A stretch of 64,000 bases of DNA from Acetobacterium sp. KB-1. Lineage in GTDB: Bacteria > Bacillota > Clostridia > Eubacteriales > Eubacteriaceae. Location of the stretch: contig NZ_CP030040.1 in assembly GCF_003260995.1 (NCBI RefSeq), forward strand, positions 186,001 to 250,000, given 5' to 3'. The position numbers were made by a program, and so were the translations under genes. Shown here one piece after another: positions 1 through 9,048 of this stretch; the first letter of the stretch is position 1, and each line of letters starts with the position of its first letter. The notes beneath the pieces are model-generated. The model made no database searches. It had not been told where the DNA came from and worked only from the letters and a program-made list of their open reading frames with translations.

Positions 1-1238
1 AAATAAAAATTCTAAATGAAAGCCTGGTCTGTCTGCTCTTTAAACAGGGGATCAGGGAAACCCTCAGAAATACCAATCTAATCGTTGAACTGGGGACGGT
101 TGATGATCAAACGGAAGAAGCTAAAAAATTCGAAACTGATCGCGTCGGGATAGATACAAAACGTGTTGAGAAACACACACGTGTGCAAAGAAGTTTTCTG
201 GAAGATCAGACCAGCATTGACACTATGGCATCAACTAAAAAAGCGTCCTCGATGGAAGATGACATTGATTTCGTAAAAAAAACGGAAGCACTTGAATATC
301 AGGGTCAATTCAGTCCCCCCAATATCCCAATCAAAAGAGAAGAAGCCGTCTTGCCACGAAATAGTAAGGTAGCGCCTGAAGTCCATAATGATGACAAATT
401 TGATTCGCTTAGGACTCCGAATGCAGATACAAATCTGATCACAAAAGTGAGTCTCGCGGGAGAAGGGCAAGAAATTGATATAGCGCCTCTTGAGACTAAG
501 GACAAAAGGAGGTTAGTCGTCGACAATTCTAATCGTGTTGCCGAAGCGTCGGTTAGTTTTAATAGCGATGTTATCAATCGCGGGACAATTGATCATGATG
601 AGAAAGCGGTGCCAGGATTTAAAAAAGATGTTCAGGACCTGGCAAAAATGAGAATTGTCGGACAGCTGTTTAATGTATATATTCTTCTGGAGGGTGAAAA
701 AGAAATTTATCTTCTTGATCAACATGCGGCCCACGAAGCTTTCTTAACCCAGGAGCTGATGGGAATTTTTAATCGCAATGAAGGTCTTCCCAGTCAGGGG
801 TTGATGACACCGATACCTTTAAAAGTTCGTCCCAAAGATTTAACCCTGATCGAAAATGCGTTGGCTGAGTATCAAAGATTGGGCTATGACTGTGATGTTT
901 TTGGAGATGATACCTTGCTTGTTCGTAGTGTCCCGGTATTATTAGGGGAACCCCAGAGCCCGGACTTATTAAAAGCGATGATTGACGAACATCTTTTTGA
1001 AAGTAACGAAAATACTGAGGGCAACACGGTTTTTTCAGAAAAAGTAAAAAATAAAATCATTATGATGGCTTGTAAAGCTGCCATTAAAGGCGGGCAATCT
1101 TTGACCCAGGCTGAAATTAGAAAACTTCTTGAAGATTTGAGGCGTCTCAGTAATCCCTATACTTGTCCCCATGGACGCCCTATCATCATGAGATTAAAGG
1201 AATATGAATTAATGAAATTATTCAAGCGGGTGGTATAA
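1..1238 (+). CDS. mutL: DNA mismatch repair protein MutL, C-terminal part (5' end outside window)
   Basis: The frame is open from the first bases of the window, so the gene begins upstream and the ATG at 183 is internal. The first residues match the end of the MutL N-terminal ATPase region, with a GIRETLRNTN segment. A poorly conserved linker follows, then the C-terminal dimerisation/endonuclease domain from about base 640. Visible endonuclease motifs are DQHAAHE, an ACKAAIKGG segment and CPHGRP near the end. The motif DQHA(X)2E(X)4E has Gln where the last Glu is expected, with a Glu one residue later. miaA starts one base after the stop codon, the usual mutL-miaA order in Firmicutes. Confidence 0.95.
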   Translation, partial: IKILNESLVCLLFKQGIRETLRNTNLIVELGTVDDQTEEAKKFETDRVGIDTKRVEKHTRVQRSFLEDQTSIDTMASTKKASSMEDDIDFVKKTEALEYQGQFSPPNIPIKREEAVLPRNSKVAPEVHNDDKFDSLRTPNADTNLITKVSLAGEGQEIDIAPLETKDKRRLVVDNSNRVAEASVSFNSDVINRGTIDHDEKAVPGFKKDVQDLAKMRIVGQLFNVYILLEGEKEIYLLDQHAAHEAFLTQELMGIFNRNEGLPSQGLMTPIPLKVRPKDLTLIENALAEYQRLGYDCDVFGDDTLLVRSVPVLLGEPQSPDLLKAMIDEHLFESNENTEGNTVFSEKVKNKIIMMACKAAIKGGQSLTQAEIRKLLEDLRRLSNPYTCPHGRPIIMRLKEYELMKLFKRVV

Positions 1239-1239
1239 G

Positions 1240-2205
1240 ATGGAAACAAAAAAACCAAAAATACTCGTCGTGGTAGGACCGACTGCCAGCGGAAAAACCG
1301 CATTGGGGGTGGCACTTGCAAAAAAATTGAATGGTGAGATTATTTCTGCGGACTCCATGCAAATCTATAAATATATGAACATTGGTACAGCCAAGGTCAC
1401 CTTAGAAGAAATGCAGGGGGTACCTCATCATCTGGTAGATTGTGTGTCCCCGGATGAAGAATTCAGTGTCGCAAAATATAAGAAAGCCGCACTGGGTGCC
1501 ATCGAAGCCATTCTTTCAAAAGGAAAGCTTCCTATTATAATAGGGGGGACAGGATTATACATTAATAGTCTTAGTCTGCCCTGGGATTTTCAAAAAAAGG
1601 ACAGTGATGAAATAATACGGTGGCGACTAACGGCCGAAGCCGAAGTCCTGGGGAAGGAAGCCTTATACCAGCGGCTAAAATCGGTGGATCCGGTTACGGC
1701 AGAAAGTGTTCACCCCAATAATCAAAATCGGATTATCCGGGCGTTGGAAATTTATGAGCTCACTGGCAAGCCGAAATCCCATTTTGATGAAGAGACAAAA
1801 AAACAGGAAGTTCCTTATGATTATATTATTCTGGGGTTGGACTGGGACCGCGAGACGCTCTATCATCGGATTAACCATCGGGTTGATCGGATGATTGAGG
1901 AAGGTCTTGTTGAAGAGACAAAGATGCTGGTTGAGCGGGGCTATGACTGGAACTTGACGGCACTAAAGGCAATTGGCTATAAAGAGCTAAAACCCTACCT
2001 GGAAGGGGTGTCCACCTTGGCAGAAGCGGTAACCATTCTAAAACGGGATTCCCGACACTACGCCAAACGTCAAATGACCTGGTTTCGCAAAGATAAGCGC
2101 ATCCAGTGGCTGAAAATGAGTGAGGCCAAAGACTTGGAGACCCAGGTTGAGGCGTGTCTAAAGCTGATTCTTCCTCAATTTGAACCAATAAATGAAAGTG
2201 AGTAA
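1240..2205 (+). CDS. miaA: tRNA dimethylallyltransferase MiaA
   Basis: MiaA transfers a dimethylallyl group to N6 of A37 in tRNAs that read codons starting with U. The 321-residue protein has the P-loop GPTASGKT near residue 13. It also has the substrate segment with DSMQIYKYMNIGTAK and the C-terminal RQMTWFRKD motif of the family. Its length is normal. It starts one base after mutL and overlaps the next gene by 14 bases, so it is probably translated from the mutL transcript. Confidence 0.97.
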   Translation: METKKPKILVVVGPTASGKTALGVALAKKLNGEIISADSMQIYKYMNIGTAKVTLEEMQGVPHHLVDCVSPDEEFSVAKYKKAALGAIEAILSKGKLPIIIGGTGLYINSLSLPWDFQKKDSDEIIRWRLTAEAEVLGKEALYQRLKSVDPVTAESVHPNNQNRIIRALEIYELTGKPKSHFDEETKKQEVPYDYIILGLDWDRETLYHRINHRVDRMIEEGLVEETKMLVERGYDWNLTALKAIGYKELKPYLEGVSTLAEAVTILKRDSRHYAKRQMTWFRKDKRIQWLKMSEAKDLETQVEACLKLILPQFEPINESE

Positions 2206-3514
2206 TTGTTTGAACATACAAAAAGACATTAAAACCTATCTTGAACAGGAATTTGAGATTTCAGCAGAAGTCATCGATTTCGTAAAAAAAGTCGAAAATG
2301 AGGTTCACTCCCAACTAAAAGAACGGGATGATCTGTCAGAGCTTCATCAGTATCGGGTCATCAAAGCGATGCAAAAGGCGGGACTGGGTGATCGACACTT
2401 TACTGTTTCGACTGGCTATGGCTATGACGATGTCGGACGGGAAGTGGTTGAAACCATCTATGCCGATGTTTTCGGAGCAGAAGATGCCTTGGTGAGGCCG
2501 CATATTTCATCGGGAACCCACGCGATTGCATTAGCTTTGTATGGGGTCCTTCGCCCCGGCGACCATTTACTGGCCATTACCGGTTCGCCCTACGATACCA
2601 TCCGCTCCGTGATCGGTCTGGAAGAGACTTGTGTTGGGCAGGGAACCATTAAAGAATTTGGAGTCACCTATAATCAGATCGAATTGCTGGCTGATGGCAG
2701 TTTTGATGAAGTGGCGATTCTTTCTGCCATTACCCCAAATACGAAAATGATTTATCTGCAGCGATCCACGGGTTACAGCTGGCGGGCGGCACTAAGCATC
2801 AACGCGATGGCAGAGATGATTAAAAAAATTCGAGCAGTAAAAACAGATGTGATTGTTTTTGTCGACAATTGCTATGGCGAATTTATGGACCGGGTCGAAC
2901 CAGTGTTAATCGGTGCCGATTTAATGGCCGGTTCGCTGATCAAAAATCCCGGTGGCGGCTTAGCGCCGACCGGCGGTTATGTCGCTGGTCGAGCGGATCT
3001 GGTCCATTTGGCCGCCTGCCGTCTGGCGGCTCCCGGAGTAGCCAGAGAAACCGGTGCCACCCTGGGAATAAACCGCACCTTGCTGCAAGGTCTGTTTTTG
3101 GCTCCAACGGTGGTGGCCCAGGCAATTAAGTCGGCGGTGCTATTGGCCGCTTGCTATAAAAAGCTGGGTTTTGCCGTTTGCCCCGAAGTGATGGACTATC
3201 GCAGTGATATCATTCAGAGTGTTTGTTTAAAAACCGCCGAAGCGGTTAAAACATTTTGTCGGGCGATTCAGGAAGCGGCTCCGGTGGACAGCCAGGCCAC
3301 CCCTGAACCATGGGATATGCCCGGCTATTCGGATCCCATTATTATGGCAGCCGGTGCTTTTATTCAAGGTTCTTCCATCGAACTTTCGGCTGACGCCCCG
3401 ATGCGGGAACCTTACTATGTTTATTTTCAAGGCGGTCTGACACATTTTCACGGTAAGCTGGGTGTATTGCTCAGCCTCCAACGCCTACTCGATAAACAAC
3501 TTGTGAAAATTTAA
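2192..3514 (+). CDS. PLP-dependent aluminium-resistance / methionine gamma-lyase family protein (YnbB-like)
   Basis: A 440-residue protein of the fold-type I PLP family annotated as aluminium resistance protein or methionine gamma-lyase-like (B. subtilis YnbB). The family traits are SSGTHAIALALYGVLRPGD near residue 105 and the presumed PLP-lysine segment SLIKNPGGGLAPTGGYVAGR near residue 245. The true substrate is not established for the family. The start at 2192 lies inside miaA and has no clear Shine-Dalgarno; GTG 2198 and TTG 2210 are alternatives. Placement after miaA is common in Firmicutes (there often with hfq between them, absent here). Confidence 0.9.
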   Translation: MKVSNCLNIQKDIKTYLEQEFEISAEVIDFVKKVENEVHSQLKERDDLSELHQYRVIKAMQKAGLGDRHFTVSTGYGYDDVGREVVETIYADVFGAEDALVRPHISSGTHAIALALYGVLRPGDHLLAITGSPYDTIRSVIGLEETCVGQGTIKEFGVTYNQIELLADGSFDEVAILSAITPNTKMIYLQRSTGYSWRAALSINAMAEMIKKIRAVKTDVIVFVDNCYGEFMDRVEPVLIGADLMAGSLIKNPGGGLAPTGGYVAGRADLVHLAACRLAAPGVARETGATLGINRTLLQGLFLAPTVVAQAIKSAVLLAACYKKLGFAVCPEVMDYRSDIIQSVCLKTAEAVKTFCRAIQEAAPVDSQATPEPWDMPGYSDPIIMAAGAFIQGSSIELSADAPMREPYYVYFQGGLTHFHGKLGVLLSLQRLLDKQLVKI

Positions 3515-3544
3515 AAATTAAGATTAGAAATAATGAGGAGAATC

Positions 3545-3718
3545 ATGATAACAAAGGAAAAAATTGATCGAATCAATGAACTGGCCCGAAAGAAAAAAGA
3601 ATGTGGATTGACCGAAGACGAATCGGATGAGCAAATGACACTGCGGGCTGAATATCTGTCGGCTGTCAGAACAAATTTAAGAGCGCAACTGGATAACATC
3701 GAAATCGTCGATAAGTAA
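3545..3718 (+). CDS. DUF896 family small protein (YnzC-like)
   Basis: A 57-residue charged protein starting MITKEKIDRINELARKK and ending AQLDNIEIVDK, the pattern of the DUF896/YnzC family. The B. subtilis relative is a small cytoplasmic helical protein without a settled role. The ATG at 3545 is chosen because GAGGAG at 3535-3540 would serve it as ribosome binding site. An in-frame ATG at 3533 overlaps that site and is unlikely. Confidence 0.88.
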   Translation: MITKEKIDRINELARKKKECGLTEDESDEQMTLRAEYLSAVRTNLRAQLDNIEIVDK

Positions 3719-3746
3719 TATAAAAAAAGCAAAGGAGCAAATTGTT

Positions 3747-5183
3747 ATGAAAAATAAAGAGAAAGAAAAAAGTCCTGGGACGCTGCTTCAGGAGCAGCTG
3801 GGTAAAAAATGGGAACTGGCCTGGAAAGACCTCAGCGCTGAAGAATTTATCAAAGTAAAAGAGATCAGCGATGATTACATCCGCTTTCTGACCGCCGGAA
3901 AAACCGAGCGACAGTGTGTAACACTTAGTGTTGATCTGGCCGAAAAAGCTGGATTCAAGCCGCTGGATTCTTTTTCGGAAGCCGGGAAAATTAGTTCCGG
4001 AGATAAACTCTACACGGTTCACAAAAACAAAACCGTGATTTTCTTTGTGGCCGGTAGGAAGTCGATTGAGGAGGGAATGGCTATTGTTGGTGCCCATATT
4101 GATTCACCTCGTCTTGATTTAAAACCATCACCTCTGTATGAAAGTGATGATATGGCTTTTTTCAAGACCCACTATTATGGCGGCATAAAAAAATACCATT
4201 GGGTGACGATCCCCCTGGCCATGCATGGGACCGTGGTAAAAAAAGATGGCGAAACGATTAACGTTTCCATCGGGGAAGCGCCAGAAGATCCGGTTTTTTG
4301 CATCACCGATCTATTGCCTCATTTGTCTCAGGAACAAAACACCAAAAAAATGACCGAGGGAATCACCGGGGAAGGGCTTAATATTATTGTCGGCAGTCAG
4401 CCCTATCCTGAAAAAGATTTAAAAGACGGGGTTAAGCTCAATATTCTCAATCATCTTTACACAAAATATGGTATGGTGGAAGAAGATTTTGCCACCGCTG
4501 AATTAGAAGTAGTGCCGGCAGGAGCTGCCCGAAACGTTGGTTTTGACGAAAGCCTGATTGGTGGCTATGGTCAGGATGATCGTATCTGCGCCTATACAGC
4601 ACTGCGGGCGATTCTTGATCAGGAGACGATACCGGAGCGAACGCTTTGTGTGATTCTGGCTGATAAAGAAGAAATTGGCAGCGTCGGTAACACGGGTATG
4701 CATTCGCGCTTTTTTGAGGGCGCGGTCGCAGAGCTAATCGATTTGATGGCGGTTAAAAAGCCTGAAATAGCCATTCGTCGCTGCTTAATGCGTTCAGAAA
4801 TGCTTTCTGCTGACGTCACTGCCGGCGTCGATCCTAATTATACAGGTACCCACGATAAAGGAAATGCCCCATATATTGGAAAGGGAATGGTTTTGTCAAA
4901 GTACGGCGGTGCCCGCGGGAAATCAGGTTCTAATGATGCTCATGCTGAGTTTATGGGGAAGATGCGACAAACGCTCGAAACTGCCGGCGTGATCTGGCAG
5001 ATGGGTGAGCTCGGCCGGGTGGATCTTGGCGGCGGTGGCACGATTGCCCATATTCTGGCAGAATATGGAATGGATGTACTGGATTGTGGCCCGGCACTGC
5101 TGAGCATGCACTCGCCCTTCGAGTTAGCATCTAAGGTTGATTTGTATATGTGCTATAAAGGGTATAAAACCTTTTTGGCTTAG
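3747..5183 (+). CDS. M18 family zinc aminopeptidase
   Basis: A 478-residue cytosolic metallo-aminopeptidase of family M18 (aspartyl aminopeptidase/aminopeptidase I type). Metal-site segments can be read in order: GAHIDSPRLDLKPSPLYES near residue 113, GYGQDDR near 272, DKEEIGSVGNTGMHSRF near 302 and SMHSPFELASKVD near the C-terminus. The start is preceded by AAAGGAG. It probably removes N-terminal residues from peptides; the preferred residue cannot be read from the sequence. It is the last gene before the rnf control region. Confidence 0.92.
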   Translation: MKNKEKEKSPGTLLQEQLGKKWELAWKDLSAEEFIKVKEISDDYIRFLTAGKTERQCVTLSVDLAEKAGFKPLDSFSEAGKISSGDKLYTVHKNKTVIFFVAGRKSIEEGMAIVGAHIDSPRLDLKPSPLYESDDMAFFKTHYYGGIKKYHWVTIPLAMHGTVVKKDGETINVSIGEAPEDPVFCITDLLPHLSQEQNTKKMTEGITGEGLNIIVGSQPYPEKDLKDGVKLNILNHLYTKYGMVEEDFATAELEVVPAGAARNVGFDESLIGGYGQDDRICAYTALRAILDQETIPERTLCVILADKEEIGSVGNTGMHSRFFEGAVAELIDLMAVKKPEIAIRRCLMRSEMLSADVTAGVDPNYTGTHDKGNAPYIGKGMVLSKYGGARGKSGSNDAHAEFMGKMRQTLETAGVIWQMGELGRVDLGGGGTIAHILAEYGMDVLDCGPALLSMHSPFELASKVDLYMCYKGYKTFLA

Positions 5184-5226
5184 AAAAAATGACAAGATAA
5201 TACCCTTTAAGACAGAAAGGTTATTC

Positions 5227-5264
5227 TAAATGGCGTGTGTTAATATATTAACATATGCCATTTA
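5227..5264. repeat. 38-base palindrome upstream of rnf
   Basis: Two 19-base arms (5227-5245 and 5246-5264) meet without a loop and match at 17 of 19 positions; the outer eight bases TAAATGGC/GCCATTTA are perfect. No long T-run follows immediately, so it is a poor intrinsic terminator. It may be an operator for rnf or a weak bidirectional terminator behind the aminopeptidase gene. Confidence 0.7.
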
Positions 5265-5299
5265 GTGCATTAATCGTTTTGTCCCTATGAATGGTCACT

Positions 5300-5329
5300 T
5301 TGAAATGGTGGTTATAGTCTAAATATTAT
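5300..5329 (+). promoter_or_regulatory. Candidate promoter for the rnf operon
   Basis: TTGAAA at 5300-5305 and TATTAT at 5324-5329 are separated by 18 bases, a plausible sigma-A type promoter. It lies just after the palindrome at 5227-5264, which would place that palindrome upstream of the -35 box. The fit is moderate and no start site can be proven. Confidence 0.4.
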
Positions 5330-5508
5330 ATTTTTAGAGCTATATATTACCATTTTTTTTCTGGGCCCGGTGGGTACAGTATTATTTTAAACAAATTTAT
5401 TAATTCGTATGGAAAAAAAATAATTTATATGTTATGATACTGCCTATATATACAAGTATACAGTTTCTCTTGTGTAAAAAATTTAATTTGAGGGGTGTTT
5501 GACGTAAG

Positions 5509-6840
5509 ATGAATGTAAAACATGGAACCTTTAAGGGGGGAATCCACCCACCCTATAGAAAGGAAAGTACAGCTGAAGTTCCGTTGGGCTTTGGCGTAAA
5601 GCCGGAAATGGTGATCATACCCATGTCGTTGCACATTGGGGCACCTTGTACACCGATTGTGAAAAAAGGCGATCAGGTATTTCTGGGCCAGAAAGTTGGC
5701 GAGCCGAATGGTTTTGTTTCCGCTCCGGTACATGCCAGTGTATCCGGAAAAGTTGTTGCGGTGGAGGAACGTCCACATGCATCAGGGGATCGGATTATGT
5801 CGGTTGTGATTGAATCAGATGGTTTGGATACCATCGATTCAAGTATTAAACCCTATGGTACTTTAGAAGAAATGGATGCGGAGTCAATCAAAAAAATGAT
5901 TCTGAATTCCGGGATTGTTGGTCTTGGTGGGGCAACCTTTCCAACTCATGTTAAACTGGCGATTCCACCGGACAAAAAGGTTGATTGCGTTGTTTTAAAT
6001 GGTGCCGAATGTGAGCCTTATTTAACTGCTGATCATCATTTGATGCTGAATCAAGCTGAAAAGGTTGTCATGGGATTAAAAGCAGTCATGAAAGCGGTAA
6101 GTGTTGAAAAAGGTTTTATTGGTGTCGAAGATAATAAAACCGACGCCATTGAAGCACTTGTGACAGCAATTGGAAACGATAGCAGACTGGAAGTTTATTC
6201 ATTACATACAAAGTATCCGCAGGGAGCTGAAAAGCAACTGATTGCGGCAATCACTGGTCGAGAAGTACCGTCGGGCGGGTTGCCAGCAGATGCGGGTGTT
6301 GTTGTTATGAATGTCGGAACAGCAGCTCAAATAGCAGAGTCAATGGCAACAGGAATGCCTTTGTACAAACGTTACCTGACTTGTACTGGCGATGCCATTA
6401 AAAACCCACAAACCATTGAAATTCGCGTAGGGGTACCATTTCAATCGGTGATTGACCAATGTGGGGGCTTCTCGGCTGAACCGGGAAAAGTAATTTCTGG
6501 CGGACCGATGATGGGGGTTACCCAGTTTGAAACGGCGATCCCTGTTATGAAGGGAACATCAGGAATTTTATGTCTAACCAAAGAATCAGCAAAAATTTCC
6601 ACACCATCAAACTGTATCCACTGCGGCAAATGTGTGGGAGTCTGTCCAATTCACCTGCAGCCTCTTTACATCGCCGAATATTCCCAGCGGAATAATTGGG
6701 ATAAATGCGAATCAAATAACGCCATGGATTGTATTGAATGCGGAAGTTGTTCTTACATCTGTCCGGCAAAAAGAACCCTGGCATCATCGATTCGTGTGGC
6801 TAAACGCGAGATTATCGCGCAGCGAAGAAAAGGAAATTAG
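5509..6840 (+). CDS. rnfC: Rnf complex subunit RnfC (NADH/FMN-binding-type, iron-sulfur)
   Basis: RnfC is the peripheral subunit that handles NAD(H) in the ferredoxin:NAD+ oxidoreductase. The 443-residue protein has the glycine-rich GLGGATFPTHVKL segment near residue 137, followed by the conserved NGAECEPYLTADH. Two C-terminal [4Fe-4S] motifs follow: CIHCGKCVGVCP near 368 and CIECGSCSYICP near 407. GAGGGG at 5490-5495 lies upstream of the start. First gene of the operon rnfCDGEAB, whose genes are separated by short gaps or overlaps. Confidence 0.97.
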   Translation: MNVKHGTFKGGIHPPYRKESTAEVPLGFGVKPEMVIIPMSLHIGAPCTPIVKKGDQVFLGQKVGEPNGFVSAPVHASVSGKVVAVEERPHASGDRIMSVVIESDGLDTIDSSIKPYGTLEEMDAESIKKMILNSGIVGLGGATFPTHVKLAIPPDKKVDCVVLNGAECEPYLTADHHLMLNQAEKVVMGLKAVMKAVSVEKGFIGVEDNKTDAIEALVTAIGNDSRLEVYSLHTKYPQGAEKQLIAAITGREVPSGGLPADAGVVVMNVGTAAQIAESMATGMPLYKRYLTCTGDAIKNPQTIEIRVGVPFQSVIDQCGGFSAEPGKVISGGPMMGVTQFETAIPVMKGTSGILCLTKESAKISTPSNCIHCGKCVGVCPIHLQPLYIAEYSQRNNWDKCESNNAMDCIECGSCSYICPAKRTLASSIRVAKREIIAQRRKGN

Positions 6841-6851
6841 GAGGAATATTG

Positions 6852-7808
6852 ATGAATGAATTAAATCTTACAGTGTCATCATCCCCTCATATCCGCGCAA
6901 AACATTCCACAGCCAATATTATGCAAAATGTCATTATTGCTTTGTTACCTGCATTGGCTGTCGCAGGATTTGTTTTTGGGATATGGGCTTTGGCATTAGT
7001 AGCAATTTGTATAATTTCTTCAGTTGCTACAGAAGCGGTTATTCAAAAACTGCTTAAGAAACCAGTAACGATTAATGACTGGAGTGCGGTTGTCACGGGG
7101 GTGCTTTTAGCATTCAACTTACCGATTAATGCGCCATGGTGGATTGCCGTTGTCGGTTCTGTTTTTGCCATTGCTATTGTTAAACAGTGTTTTGGTGGTT
7201 TAGGACAAAACTTCATTAATCCAGCTTTGGCGGCAAGAGCTTTCTTGCTGGCTTCATGGCCGGGACATATGACCGCAACAGCTTATCTGCCAGTATCGGA
7301 TACGGTAACGACGGCAACACCATTGGCCTTATTAAAAGCTGGTGAAGCGGCAAGCATGCCTTCAGCCATGGACTTATTCTTCGGCTTAAACGGTGTGTAT
7401 GGATGTATCGGGGAGATTTCAGCCCTTGCTTTGCTGCTTGGCGGATTGTATCTAATTTTCAAAGGCATTATTAGCTGGAGAATTCCAACCATTTATTTAT
7501 TAACAGTGGGAATTTTTGCCCTTCTGGTTGGACAAGATCCAATTGTGCATATTGTATCAGGTGGTGTGATGTTGGGTGCCTTCTTTATGGCGACGGACTA
7601 TGCGTCATCGCCGGTTACACCAAAAGGTCAGATTATTTATGCATTGGGGTGTGGGTTAATTACCATGATCATTCGTATTTATGGGGGTTATCCTGAAGGC
7701 GTTTCTTATTCAATTCTACTAATGAATGTTGCAACACCTCTTATTGAACGCTTCACCAAAGAGCGAATCTATGGTGTGACTAAAACCAAGAAGGAGGCTA
7801 AAGCATAA
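6852..7808 (+). CDS. rnfD: Rnf complex membrane subunit RnfD
   Basis: An integral membrane protein of about 318 residues with many hydrophobic helices. The segment DTVTTATPLALLK near residue 155 matches the site where FMN is bound covalently to Thr in RnfD/NqrB. The ATG at 6852 is preferred because AGGAGG at 6839-6844 is spaced seven bases from it; the TTG at 6849 is too close. It belongs to the ion-translocating membrane part of Rnf. Its stop codon overlaps the rnfG start. Confidence 0.96.
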   Translation: MNELNLTVSSSPHIRAKHSTANIMQNVIIALLPALAVAGFVFGIWALALVAICIISSVATEAVIQKLLKKPVTINDWSAVVTGVLLAFNLPINAPWWIAVVGSVFAIAIVKQCFGGLGQNFINPALAARAFLLASWPGHMTATAYLPVSDTVTTATPLALLKAGEAASMPSAMDLFFGLNGVYGCIGEISALALLLGGLYLIFKGIISWRIPTIYLLTVGIFALLVGQDPIVHIVSGGVMLGAFFMATDYASSPVTPKGQIIYALGCGLITMIIRIYGGYPEGVSYSILLMNVATPLIERFTKERIYGVTKTKKEAKA

Positions 7809-8431
7809 TGGAAACAAAAGAAAAAATTCAGATTGATTGGAAAGTTGTTTTTAAATTAGGTTTTATTTTACTTCTTATTTCAGGGGTAGCAGCTTGCTGT
7901 CTGGCATTAACCAATTATGTGACGGCCGGTACGATTGAGGAAATGAACATTCAAGCAAACACTGAAGCGCGTCAGGAAGTTCTGCCGGAAGCGACTGATT
8001 TTGAAGAAGTGCCAGTTGCGGATGTGGAGAAAATAGCCACAGAAATCAGCATGGCAAAACCTGAAGAGTTGTTAGAAATTTATATTGGCAAAAATGGCAG
8101 TGAAATTACGGGCTACACAGTAAAGACCGGTCCGGGCAGTGGTTTTGGTGGAGAAGTACAAGTGTTAACGGGAATCTCGACGGATGGCGTCATTACTGGA
8201 ATCACAATCATTAAACATAATGAAACACCCGGTTTGGGTGCGCTGGCCACCGGTGAATGGAATGATCAATTTACCGGAAAATCGGCGACCGAAGAGTTGA
8301 TCGTTGTAAAAGGGACGGCTAAAGAAGGCAGTAATGAAATTCAAGCAATAACTGGATCTACCATTACTTCCAAGGCAGTTACTGAAGGTGTGAATACATC
8401 GATTCTAGTTTACCAGACTTTGTCGGAATAG
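7808..8431 (+). CDS. rnfG: Rnf complex FMN-binding subunit RnfG
   Basis: A 207-residue protein with one N-terminal membrane helix (about residues 12-35) and an extracytoplasmic FMN-binding domain. The covalent-flavin motif is visible as ITGSTITSKAV near the C-terminus, with Thr in the family position. The motif GFGGEVQVLTGI lies mid-protein. The ATG overlaps the rnfD stop and AAGGAGG at 7791-7797 precedes it, so the two are translationally coupled. Confidence 0.96.
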   Translation: METKEKIQIDWKVVFKLGFILLLISGVAACCLALTNYVTAGTIEEMNIQANTEARQEVLPEATDFEEVPVADVEKIATEISMAKPEELLEIYIGKNGSEITGYTVKTGPGSGFGGEVQVLTGISTDGVITGITIIKHNETPGLGALATGEWNDQFTGKSATEELIVVKGTAKEGSNEIQAITGSTITSKAVTEGVNTSILVYQTLSE

Positions 8432-8445
8432 GGGGAGTGTATTAG

Positions 8446-9036
8446 ATGAATTTTATACAAAATCTAAAAAAGGGTATCATAAAAGAGAATCCGATCTTCG
8501 TGCTTTTGCTGGGGATGTGTCCTACTCTTGCGGTAACTACATCAGCGGTTAATGGTATGGGTATGGGTTTGGCAACATGTGCGGTACTCATTTGTTCAAA
8601 CGTTGTAATTTCGGCACTTAGAAAGGTGATTCCAGACAATATTAGAATCCCGGCTTTTGTTGTTATTATCGCGTCGTTTGTTACCATTGTCGGAATGTTA
8701 ATGAAAGCTTATTTACCATCTTTGGATGCATCGTTGGGATTATTTATTCCCTTGATCGTAGTAAACTGTATTATCCTGGGTCGAGCAGAAGCGTTTGCAT
8801 TTGGAAATGGAATTGCTGATTCATTTGCGGATGGATTGGGGATGGGGTTAGGCTTTACCCTGGCGTTAACAATTCTTGGATCAATTCGTGAAATTCTAGG
8901 GGCAGGAAGTATTTTTGGATTTTCTTTATTCGGAGCTGCTTATGAACCGGTATTATTGATGATCTTGCCTCCTGGAGCATTTTTAACTCTAGGTCTTTTG
9001 ATTGGTCTCATTAACTGGAAAACGAAAAAGGCATAG
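8446..9036 (+). CDS. rnfE: Rnf complex membrane subunit RnfE
   Basis: A 196-residue polytopic membrane protein of the RnfE/NqrD type with about six helices, starting MNFIQNLKKGI. The segment LLLGMCPTLAVTTSAVNG contains the conserved Cys in a membrane helix; RnfA has the partner Cys. In related complexes these cysteines hold an iron-sulfur cluster in the membrane. It is followed after 12 bases by rnfA, a paralog with inverted topology. Confidence 0.96.
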   Translation: MNFIQNLKKGIIKENPIFVLLLGMCPTLAVTTSAVNGMGMGLATCAVLICSNVVISALRKVIPDNIRIPAFVVIIASFVTIVGMLMKAYLPSLDASLGLFIPLIVVNCIILGRAEAFAFGNGIADSFADGLGMGLGFTLALTILGSIREILGAGSIFGFSLFGAAYEPVLLMILPPGAFLTLGLLIGLINWKTKKA

Positions 9037-9048
9037 GGGGAGATATCA

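Larger units (their letters stand above)
5184..5508 (+). other. Noncoding leader region upstream of rnfC
   Basis: This 325-base AT-rich gap between the aminopeptidase and rnfC has no open frame worth calling. It holds a 38-base near-perfect palindrome, a candidate promoter at 5300-5329 and a second weak pair (TGGAAA at 5410, TATGAT at 5433, 17 bases apart). If the first promoter is used, the rnf mRNA has an untranslated leader of about 170 bases. No known riboswitch was recognised. Confidence 0.6.

Noticed and set aside
1871-2221. - strand open frame of 116 codons over miaA
   Set aside because: Shadow of miaA; no ribosome binding site and no recognisable protein pattern.
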